Of a stretch of DNA of 64,000 nt, positions 37,495-49,700 are shown one piece after another; positions within the stretch are counted from its first letter, which is position 1, and every line of letters starts with the position of its first letter. The notes below the pieces were generated by a model. It saw only the letters and a list, made by a program, of their open reading frames with translations, was not told the DNA's origin and ran no database searches. Origin of the DNA: an uncultured Flavobacteriales bacterium. GTDB taxonomy: Bacteria > Bacteroidota > Bacteroidia > Flavobacteriales_G > Salibacteraceae. A program made the translations under genes and the position numbers. The stretch lies in NCBI GenBank assembly GCA_943788775.1, contig CALSRO010000005.1, positions 186,001 through 250,000 of the forward strand, written 5' to 3'.

Positions 37495-37719
37495 TTTCTC
37501 ACATCCCTTGCTCTAATTTTATTTGTCGACTCAGGCTGAGTCGAAATGCCTTGGATATCGAAGATGGTTCAATATCTGACCATACTTTAATCATAAATGT
37601 GCAAGGTATATTCCGCTAAAAAAGTTGTTCATGCACCCAACCAATAACCCATGCATTGCGTGAAATACTCGCAGGCCGCAAAACCAGCGGTTTTTCCAAC
37701 TAAATTTGGATTTTCTGAG
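37495..37719. other. Intergenic region with a 19-bp palindrome
   Basis: A 225-bp gap between lepA and the giant adhesin. It contains a perfect odd palindrome tcgactcag-g-ctgagtcga at 37526-37544, similar in core (GCTGAG...TCGAA) to the repeat at 812-834. No T tract follows on the plus strand, so it is unlikely to be a lepA terminator. An adhesin promoter is not obvious; TACTTTAA near 37581 is a weak candidate. Confidence 0.5.
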
Positions 37720-40700
37720 ATGAAACGTATGATACACCTATTGACTCAACTGAAACAAGTTTTTACTGTTTCCGCAATCCTATTATTGTCGGCACTTTCT
37801 GCCAATTCACAAAACGCTGCTGGGGCCTACGCAGGTGGGGATATAACCTACCAGATGGGCAATGGCGATACACTCGACATCACCCTCAATTATTACATTG
37901 AGTGCGGTGGGACTTCTCCTGGTTCAAACCCAATATTGGTGCTCAGAAACTGCAGTGGAACACCTATCAGTACGGTAAACATGGGCGCGCCTACCATTAC
38001 TGAAATTTCAAACACTACCGCCACAACCAATTGTGGTGCTGGAACGGTTTCAGGTAGAAGAAGGTATCAGTACACTGCACAAATTGACATCTCAGATGAG
38101 TTCACTACTTCGTGTAACTTTTATCGAATGACCATTTTTCCAACGTCAAGAAACCCTTCTGGAAACTTGGCAAATGCCACGACACAGAGGCTTTGGCTCC
38201 AAGCAGACGTGTATTTGCAAAACGATGCTACCAATTCGTCACCAACATTTACGGCTCAAGCCATCCCGTATCTTTGTAAGAACTCAACCACAACTTTTTC
38301 ACCTGAGGTTTCTGATGTGGATGGAGATAGCCTAGTGTTTTCTCTGGTTTCAGCCAAAACAGGTACAACAAGTGCTACGGCAATAACTTATTCTACAGGA
38401 TCGGGAACATCTCCCATTGCTGGAATCACAATTGATCCAACCACTGGTTTATTGACATTCACGAGCCCAGATTCCTTAGCTCATCAAGTCGTGATTCTAG
38501 TTCAGGAATATGACCGCACATCCGGTAATCAAATCAGTGCTGTATACCGCGATTTTCAATTTTATGTTGATACTAATTGCACCAACCCTGGTCCAACCCC
38601 GAATGCCTCCTTTTCCAATTTAACCAATGTAAATAGCTCCGTTGGGAATGATACGATCTATTTAGACACAAACGTTGCAGCTTCATTCAGGTTGACTTTT
38701 ACAGATGCAAATGGTATCAGTGGATACACATCAAATGCGGTGTCAGTGCTTGGTGGCAATGCTACATTCAATTCCTCCAATGCACAAGTTTCTTGGACGC
38801 CAAGTGGAGCAGACATAGGAACGCATATTTTCACCATTTCAGCAGAGGATAATGTGACCCCGACCTCTGGTAAAGGAGCCAAGAAGGTCGTAGTTGTTGT
38901 TAGGGACGAGGTTTCTCCTTTTGTACTTACCGGGGCGGCCATATCCAATGTAACTTGCCCTAATCCAGAAAACGGGACATTAGTGGTCCAATTTACTGGA
39001 GGTACAGGCCCATTTAGTTTTCAAATACAAGGTCAATTTACAAGTACGGATATAACGCAAACATCAACATTGTTTACTGGTCTTCCTTCGGACAATTATA
39101 AAATCACGATGGTGGATTCAGGTACTGGTCAGGATACTACTGAAATTGCCTTTGTTCATTCAATTCTAGGCTTTCCATTCGGAATTAATTCAATATCAAC
39201 ATTATCAACAATAAGTTGTGATGATGCTTGTAATGGTAGTTTAAGAGTTAACCCAAATACATTGGGGGCAGGTGGAATAAGCAATTATTCATATCTCTGG
39301 TCTAATGGGCAGACATCCAGGACTGCGACAAATTTATGTGGAGGAACGGTTGGTGTTACTGTAACTGATACTTTTGGATGTCAGTTGACGGATACCGCTG
39401 CCTTGTTTGAACCACCTGTTGTATTTGCAGTAGTTGATAGTACAGACAGCGCGAGTTGTAATGGTGCAGCCGATGGAGCTGCGTATATTAGTGCGAATGG
39501 TGGTGTTGCCGCTTCTATATCTACGTCAGAGTATATAATAGATCAATCTGAAGGCAGCTTTGAGCCATATCCATATGGCGAGGCAGCTAATGTGTCAAAT
39601 TACTCCAGTATTACGTTAGGTGACGATGCTTTTTCAGCAGCCATAAATATTGGTTTCAGTTTTGAATTTTTTGGAGAAACATTTACACAGTTTAGAATTT
39701 CTTCCAATGGTTTTGTGCGATTAGGAACAGCTGGTGGTTCTACTGGTGTTGGAGCTCAAAGCATTCCAAATGCTGCTGATCCGGATAATTTAATCGCTGG
39801 ATATTGGACGGATTTAAATCCAGCTAGTGGAGGTACGATTGAAACTTACCGTGCTGGAACTGGCTCAAATGAAATACGGGTAATCAATTTTATAGATGTC
39901 CCTCATTTTTTAAATGTAGGAGCGAACACATTCCAAATTGTACTCTATGAATCTTCCAACATTATTCAAGTTTATTTGGATAGTGTAACTACTGATGGTG
40001 GTTTCATTACGCAAGGGATTGAAGATAGTAATGGTGATACAGCCTTGGCTGTCACTGGCAGAAATCAAGCAAGTTTTTCCGCGATAAATGATTATGTCTC
40101 GTTCATTCCAAAGTCGCAAGATTTCAATTACACTTGGTCAAGCATAGGTACGGGCGCATCGGCCACCAACTTAACGGCAGGTACTTATTCGGTTATCGCT
40201 GCTGATGACGATGGTTGTGGAGATACCGTGAATTTTACGATTGAGGAACCAGCACAAATTGATATTGACACCGTTGTCACTCAGCCTGCTTGCTCAGGTG
40301 ATTCAACGGGAATCATCGCAGCTTCCGCCACAGGTGGTAGCGGTGGAACCTTCACTTTTGCGTGGAGCAATGGCGCTGCGACTGCTACCATTACAAACCT
40401 TCCTGCAGGAATATATACTGTGACAGCCACAGACGACACAGGCTGTGAAGATTCACTAACTGTGATTCTAACAAACCCGGCCGCATTAGGCGTAACAATG
40501 ACACCTACCGATGCGAATTGCCTTGGAGGAAACGATGGACAAATATTAGCCGCTGGAACAGGAGGCACTTCAGGAACGTTTACATACCTATGGAGCACAG
40601 GTAGCACTACAAACCCACTAACTGGATTGACAGCGGGCACTTACACGGTTACAGCTACCGATGGAAATGGATGTACTGCAGTTGATTCTGCAGATGTGGA

Positions 40701-43700
40701 TGAACCAGCTACTGCTGTTGCTGTGGTTGCAGATTCAACCGATGAGTCTTGTTCAGGTGCAGCAGATGGCGAGGCCAACGCAACTGGAAGCGAGGGCACA
40801 GGAACCATCACCTACGCATGGAGTAACGGGGGCACTTCACAAACCATTACAGGATTAACCGCAGGAACATATATAGTAACTGCAACCGATGCCAATGGAT
40901 GTACTGCAGTGGACACAACCACTGTCAATGCACCTGCTTCCTCAGTGACAGTGGCAATTATTGACAGCACTGATGTTACATGTAATGGCGGAAACGATGG
41001 TGAAGCCGAAGTGGGGAATGCATCTGGTGGTACCAGTCCATATACCTATTTATGGAATACAGGTTCTACCGCACAAACCATCACTGGTTTGACTGCCGGT
41101 ACATATACGGTAACCGCTCAAGACAACAACGGTTGCGAAGCCACGGATCAAGTGATCATCGATGAACCAGCAACAACTGTAACGGTTTCAATCACCCTTG
41201 ATAGCAACGCATCATGTAATGGCGCAGCAGATGGTGGTTTAACAGCAGTCGGATCAGGTGGCACAGGAACAATAACATACGCTTGGAGTAATTCGGGAAA
41301 TACGGCATCAATCATCGGTCTAACAGCTGACACTTACACTGTGACCGCCACGGACGCTAATGGTTGTACCGCGACAGACGATCAAATCATCACAGAACCA
41401 AATGCAGTTGTTGCTTCAGCTACATCAACTCCAGAGACATGTGCGGGCGATGATGATGGAACGGCAACCGCATCAGGTGCAGGTGGGTCAGGAACATTTA
41501 CATTCTCTTGGAACACAGGCGCGACAAGTGCAGCCATTTCAAGTTTGCCAGCAGGAACGTATAGTGTTACTGTGACTGACGGCAACGGTTGTACGGATTC
41601 AACCTCTGTGGTGATAGATCCTGCAAATGCCATTTCAATCACCATGACTCAGGACAGTGTAAATTGTCTGAATGGTAGTGATGGACAAGCAACGGCATCA
41701 GCAACTGGTGGAAGCGGAACGTTCACATACGCTTGGAGTAATTCCGGTTCAGGAGCAACCATCACAGGACTTACTGCTGATACTTATACAGTAACAGCGA
41801 CTGATGGGAACGGATGTACAATTACGGGAAGTATTGATGTTGAAGAGCCAGCATCTGGTGTAACAGCTTCTGTAACATTAGATAGTAATGTTTCGTGTTT
41901 TGGAGAAACTGATGGAGGCCTTACTGCTGTTGGCGCAGGTGGTTCTGGAACATATACCTTTAGTTGGAATACAACGGCTACAACGGCAACCATCGATGGC
42001 TTGGGAGCTGCCACTTACTCTGTGACGGTTACTGATGCAAATGGATGTACAGATTCAGCATCAGCAACGATTACTGCTCCCAATCAATTATTCGCGTTTA
42101 CTTCCGTTTTAACTACGCCAACATGTAACAACACTGCAGACGGTTCGGTTCAAGGATTCGGAGCTGGTGGAACTGGAACTTACACATATGAATGGAGTAA
42201 CGGAGCAGCAACGCAAACTATTAGCAGTTTAACAGGTGGCACATACACAGTCACTGTCACTGATGCTAATGGATGCACGGACGATGAGGATGAAACCCTA
42301 TCTGCGCCAAATCCGATTGTTATCACTAAAGATTCAATCAATGAATCATGTTCAGGGTCTGCTGATGGCGAGGCATATATTGCTTCTCTGACTGGTGGTT
42401 CAAGTCCATATACCTTCATTTGGAACACAGGTTCTACGAATGATACAATTACTGGTCTTACGGCTGGAAATTATACGGTTACTGTCACAGATAACAATAG
42501 CTGTACAGAAGAAACAACTTTCGCAATTGACGCTGGTGCGGGAGCAACGGTTAGCGCAGATAGTACAGATATCACTTGTAATGGTGATGACGATGGAACA
42601 GCCACAGCTACAGCCACAGGCACCGGCATAATAACTTATGCGTGGAGTAATGGCGGAACGGCAGCATCAATTAATAGTCTAGCAACTGGTGCATACACCG
42701 TTACGGTAACGGATGCAAATGGATGTACAGCAGTTGATTCTACTGAGGTAAATGAGCCTGCTGCGTTGGTTGCAACGGCTTCGGCATTATTATATGAAAC
42801 ATGTACGACCAATGATGGTCAAGCAACGGTTAGTTTCAGTGGAGCTCAAGGCACCCCAACTTTCGGATGGAGCAACTCTGCTACTACGCAGAATATAACC
42901 GGACTTTCAGCAAGTACATATAGTGTTACAGTTACAGATGCGAGTGGATGTACAGATTCAAGCTCGGTTGTCATTTTAGATACTTGCGCTTGTTCTATTG
43001 TTCCAAGTGCATTAGTCACAACGGCTCCGACATGCGCAGGTGATTCAGCGACCGTTACGGCTTCTGCAACGGGCGGGAGTGGAACATACACATTCCTATG
43101 GCCAGGTGGTGCAACATCGGCTTCGACTCTATTGCCAGCTGGTACTTGGTGTGTTACCATTGATGACGGCTCTTGTACAGACACGGCTTGTGTAATTGTA
43201 TCCGACCCTGCAGCAATTACATTCAGCGCTTTCTCAAATGTAAGTCAGCTTACTTGTGATGATGATTGTGATGGAGCGGGCACTGCTAATGCTTCCGGAG
43301 GATCTGGAACATTAAACTATTCATGGAGTTCTGGAGCGAACACCGCAGCTGCTACAGGCCTATGTGGCGGAACGTATACGATTACTGTAACGGATGCCAA
43401 TGGGTGTACAAATACAGCCATGTTTGCTTTGGTCGAACCACCTTCTATTTGGGTAGTTGTAGATAGCACTGATACTGCCAGTTGTGGAACTGCCGATGGA
43501 GAAGCTTATCTAAGTGCCTACGGTGGATTTGCCGTTCCAACCTCAACAGCGGCCTATGTCGTTGATTCAACAGAAGGTGAATTTGAACCTTATGGAATTG
43601 GACAACCACTCAATGCGAACAGTTACGAGGTGGTAACGCTTCAAGATGACGCCTTATCTGATACAATCGAGATTTTCTCAGGAGGAGATTTTAGCTTCTT

Positions 43701-46700
43701 TGGAAGTACTGAAACACACTTCGTTATTTGTTCTCAAGGATTTATCACATTCGATGCATCGAATATCAACAGTGGACAGGTGAATGGATTGTTCACAGCA
43801 CCTTCTGCCATACCTAGTGCAGGAGCAAATACACCACAAGAATTTATTGCCGCATTTTGGACTGATTTAGATCCGAGTGTTGGTGCAGCTCAGATTGAAA
43901 CCTACGAAATTGGGGTTACCCCAAATCGGGCTCGAATCGTAAACTTTATTGATGTTACTCACTTCGCGACAGGTGGTAATACAGACACCAACAATTTCCA
44001 AATTGTTCTTTACGAAAATTCAAATATTATCCAGATTCATTCTACTCAACTTAGAGAAGATGGAGGACCGGCTGTTCAAGGTATTGAAAATGCCGCTGGA
44101 ACTATTGCTTATGGACTTTCAAGTCGCAACAACACACAGTTTGATGCAGACAATGATTACGTGGCATTTATTCCCACAACACAAGCATTCACCTATACTT
44201 GGTCAAGTATTGGTACTGGTGCATCAGCAACGAATCTAACTGCGGGTACTTATAATGTTACTGCTGCAGATCCAAACGGCTGCACCGGTGAGGTTTCATT
44301 TGATATCGAACAAGGACCTTCAACGGTTGACGCAGGTTTGGCAATTGACGCTGGTGTATCTTGTACAGGAACAACAAACACAGGTGCGTTGAGCGTTTCC
44401 CCAAGCGGTGGAACAGGCCCATATACTAGACTTTGGAGTACAGGAGCTACGACCGTGTCTATAAGCAATCTTGCTGCAGGAACATATTCAGTGATTGTGA
44501 CTGATGCGAATGGATGTCAGGATACAGCGCAGGTCACCTTGTCGGCAACCACATCTACTATCGCGTCTCCAACTATTTTGACAAACGATACTTCAGTGTG
44601 CGCAGGAACGAGTCTTACACTATTGGGTCAAACCAATTCAACAAGTTCATGGACTGACACCACGGCATTGCTTTGTACAAACACCTCTGGAGGTGTTGTT
44701 ACTGGAGTGTTTTCCAATGTGCCCCCAACGGCAATAGGAAACGCTACTTTGTCAGTTACTGGATTTGGTGACTTAGATGATGGATTCTTACCAGAAAACA
44801 TTGCAATTATTGATGAAAACTCTGGAAGCGTTGGAACATATGATGGTTCAAGTACGACATGCGCTACACAAACTGAAACGTTCACTATAACGCAAGCCAA
44901 CATTAATTCTTGGGCGGCAAATAACGTGGTGTCTTTCGTGTTCGATGCAGGATTCTTCGTGACAGCAAATACGTGTTCTGGAAATGCATTTTGCGTCCAA
45001 GCGGCATTGACTTTCCCAACACCGCCAGACACTTCTTATTGGTTTGGTGATCCATTGAATTTGGATACAGCCTTGGCCATTGGATTTGGAGATACTGTTA
45101 CAGTTACACCAACTACATCAACGAGTTTTTATTACTCTACATTTAATGGCGTATGCTGGAGTGAACCAGATACAGTAGATGTAGATACCCTTCCATCGGT
45201 TAATGTGAGTATCGCACAGAATACTTCAATTAGTTGTCCAGGTGACAGTGCCTCGGTTACAGCATCAGCTACAGGTGGCTCAGGTTCATTAAGCTTTACT
45301 TGGCCCACGGGTGAAACAACTGCAACAGTCAGTTTACCCGCAGGCACGTGGTGTGTTACTGTTGATGATGCTGGAGGAACATGTTCGGATACAGCTTGTG
45401 TCATTTTAGTTGACCCAAATACTTTCACTGTCGCTGCAACGGGTGTTGATCCATTGTGTAATGGTGGAAACAACGGTTCGGCAACGGCAACGCCAACAGG
45501 TGGAACAGGAACCATTACCTATGCATGGAGTAATAGTGGAACGGGTGCTACAATAACAGGACTTACAGCTGATACATATTTTGTGACAGCGACAGATGGA
45601 AATGGATGTACGGCAACAGATTCAGTTGTAATTAATGATCCAGCCCTTTTGGTCGCTTCGGCTACTTCTACTGACTTAGATTGTTTTGGTGATAATGACG
45701 GAACAACAAATGCAACGTCAACCGGAGGAACAGGAACGGTGACTTTTGTTTGGAGCAATGGCTCAACAGGTTCTGCACTCACTGGATTAACTGCTGATCA
45801 GTACTCCGTTACCGCTACTGATGCGAACGGTTGTACTGATTCCACATCTGTTTTTGTTATCGAGCCAACACTATTGGTTGCGAATATTGACTCTACAGAT
45901 AGTAATGATTGCTTTGGTGCTGCAGAGGGTGTGGCATATGCATCCGGATCTGGTGGAACTACAACTTATACTTTCCTTTGGTCAACAGGATCTACTTCCG
46001 ATACAACCTCAGGTCTAACAGCAGGTAGCTATACGGTTACGATTACGGATGCAAACGGTTGTGCGGACACAGAGGTTGCTGTCATTACTCAACCAGCCAC
46101 AGGAATGACCGTGACAATTACAAATACTGACAGTGCTTCATGTTTTGGTGCTGCGGATGGTGCTGCAACGGCATTAGCAGCGAATGCACAGGGAGCGGTT
46201 ACCTATGCTTGGAGCAGTGGTGACAACGCAGCGACAACGACATCAGGACTTACAGCTGGCACTTATAATGTAACTGCGACAGATGCTACAGGATGTACCG
46301 CAACTACAACGGCAACAATCGAAGAGCCTGTTGAGATAGTGCTTAATATGTCTGGTAACGACCCTACTTGTAATGGTGAAGATGACGGTGACGCATCTGT
46401 GACTGTGGCCAGTGGTGGTGTAGGAGCAATAACCTTCAGTTGGAGTAATGGCGGTGCTGGCTCAACCATCACTAACCTCACTGCAGACACATATGTTGTT
46501 ACGGCAACCGATGCGAATGGTTGTACTGCATCAGATACCATCATATTGACGAATCCGGCAGGTATTACGGCTACCTTCTCAGGTATTGTGGAATCAAGTT
46601 GTACAAGTTGTACAGGTGAGGCAACAGTCACCGCATCGGGTACTGCAACATTAGCTTATGCATGGCCAAATGGTCAAACAGGCACAACTGCAACACTACT

Positions 46701-49700
46701 TTGTGATGGAATTAATGTATTAACTATTACGGACGGAAATGGATGTCTTGATTCATTCAACGTGGCAATACCTTCTGATAGTGCCGATACAATATTTAGT
46801 ATCACAGGAATTGACCCACTGTGCAATGGAGGTTGTGATGGTCAGGCTTATACAACCAATTCTTGTGCTACATGCACTTTCGTTTGGACAGATTCAGCAA
46901 CGTCAACTACGGTAAGTACATCTGATACTGCTACTGGGTTATGTGCGGGTACTTATTATGTCGAAATGACAAATAATGGTGGCTGTAGCACATTTGATAC
47001 TGTCACTTTAAATGATCCAGCTGGAATTAACGTGCCGGTTCCGACATCTACGGATGTAAGTTGCTTAGGTGGAAATGATGGTACAGCTTCCGCAACTGCA
47101 TCAGGTGGTACGGGAACAATCACATTCACATGGAGCAACGGAGCTTCTGGTGCCAACATTACTGGATTGACTGCGGGAACATACACGGTATACGCTACCG
47201 ATGGAAATGGCTGTAGCGACAGTAATTCAGTAGTAATAACTCAACCTACAACTGGTTTAAGCGTTGTGGCTACGGTTGACTCAAACGTTACATGTAACGG
47301 AGGAAATAACGGTGGCGCTTCAGCTGTTGCTTCTGGGGGATCAGGAACAATCACATATACGTGGAATGGTTCACTCAATGGAACACCAATCACAGGGCTG
47401 ACTGCTGGAACATATACGGTAGTAGTTTCTGATGCTGGAAGTTGTACGGCTACTGACACAGTGACCATCGCTGAGCCGACAGCAGTTGTGGGGGTGATCG
47501 ATTCAACCCATAACCCTACCTGTCCTGGTGATACAAATGGTGCTGCGTTCGTGTCGGCATCTGGAGGTTCGGGTACATATACATTCCTATGGCCAAGTGG
47601 CAACACTGGATCAACGGAAACAGGTTTGGCTGATGGTTCATATGATGTTACCATTACTGATGCAAATGGATGTGAAGACATATTAAGCGTAGTAATCACT
47701 GATCCAGCAGGAATGTCCAATTCCTTTACTGGTATCACTACGTCAAGTTGTACGATCTGTGATGGTCAAGCAACTGCGAATGTTACGGGTGGAAACGGTT
47801 CGAACTATACCTTTATTTGGGGCAATGGACAGATAACAGCTGCTAATGACTCGCTTTGTGCAGGCATTAATGGCGTGACAATTACTGACTCACTTGGATG
47901 TACATTAGAGGACTTTGTGCCAATCAATGCTGATGGCGCTGATACGGTATTCGCAGATAGCATCGATGCAACATGTGGAAGTTGTGATGGAGTAGCATTC
48001 GCTACTTATAATTGTAACAATGGTCCTTGTACGCTTGAATGGACAGCCTTTGGTTCTTCCACTGTTTTAGCGACAACGGATACTTTAGATAGTCTTTGTG
48101 CAGGTGTTTATTTTGCCTCACTTACCAACAACAATGGTTGTACTAGTATTGATCAAGTGACAGTTGTTGCTCCAGATCCAATTGATCCAAATGAGACCAT
48201 TGTGGATGAATCATGCTCTGGCGCAAACGATGGAAGCATCACCTTGAACACCACCGGTGGTTCAGGCACATATACCTACACATGGAGTAACGGTGGAACA
48301 AGTGCAACGAACACAGGACTTTCTGCTGGTACTTACACTGTAACAATTGCTGATAACGCAGGTTGTGACTCCATTGCCGAGTTTGACATTGTAGCGCCAA
48401 CAAGCATTACGCTTGTGGATACCACTACAGACGCTTCTTGTTTCGGAATTTGTGATGGAACGATCAGCTTGACACCTTCTGGAGGGGCAGGTAGCTTCAC
48501 ATTCAACTGGAGTCCGCTTCCAGGTAATGGTCAGGGAGTTCAAGCTGCCACAGGCCTATGTGCGAATGATTACTTTGTAACTGTTACAGATGCTAATGGA
48601 TGTTTCATTGTGGATACAATAACTGTCGCAGAGCCTACTGAAATTATTCAAACATCAGTTGCTGTCGATAGTGCAGAGTGTGGAGTATGCGATGGAGCTA
48701 TTACACAAACCGTTTCTGGTGGAGCAGGTGGCTTTACATTCCTTTGGAACAATGGTGATACAGCATCATCAATCGATACACTATGTGTCGGTTATTATGA
48801 TGTCACGGTAACTGACGCGAATGGTTGTTTTGAAGTATTTGGACATCCAGTTTCAGAAACGGAAGGTCCAGAAATCATCTTGTCTTCAACCATTACATCA
48901 GCTGCTGGTCAATGTGACGCAACGGCAACGGTCACTATAGTGAACTCTCAAGGAACAGTGAGTTACTCATGGAGCAACGGAGATACTACAGCAACTGCTG
49001 ATTCCTTATGTGCAGGATTAGTAATCGTTACTGTGACAGATGTCAATGGATGTTCAACCGTAGATACAATTACGATTATCGAACCAGATTTAATGACATT
49101 GTCTTTGGCATCCTCAGAAATTACTTGTGAAAATGGTCCATGTGATGGAGAGATAATTGCTTCGGTTACTGGAGGTGTAACTCCTTATACTTTCGCTTGG
49201 AGTAATGCTGCCACTACAGATACCATCACCGGGCTTTGTGCTGGCACATATGTATTGACTGTAACGGATGCAAATGGAGCATTCCTCATTGATTCGGTAA
49301 CCTTGGATAATCCAAGTCCGTTCACGGTAGTGAGCAATGTAACAGAGCTTGGATGTCCAGGTGTGTGTGATGGAGCTATTTCATTGAACATTACTGGAGC
49401 AGGAATACCAATGTTGTTATGGAGTACCGGAGACACCACAAATACAATTGATAGCCTTTGCGCTGGAACGTACACGGTAACGATTAGCGACACCTCTGGA
49501 TGTGATGACAGTTTATCCTTTACTCTAGTTGCGCCTCCAGCGATTACAATTACTGTGGATAGCTTTACGGAACCTGATTGTCAAGTGGCCAACGGTAGCA
49601 TTTCAGTTTCGGCCAGTGGTGGAACAGGTTCAACCTATTCATATCTATGGTTAGATTTTGGAATGACGCCATTGATTCCAACACAAGCTACAAGCACCGC

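Noticed and set aside
49185-49493. Open frames on the minus strand within the giant adhesin (this and many others between 38658 and 50876)
   Set aside because: They mirror the SprB repeat composition (Pro/Val/Thr-rich products), have no start context or recognisable domains, and overlap a long, clearly coding frame.
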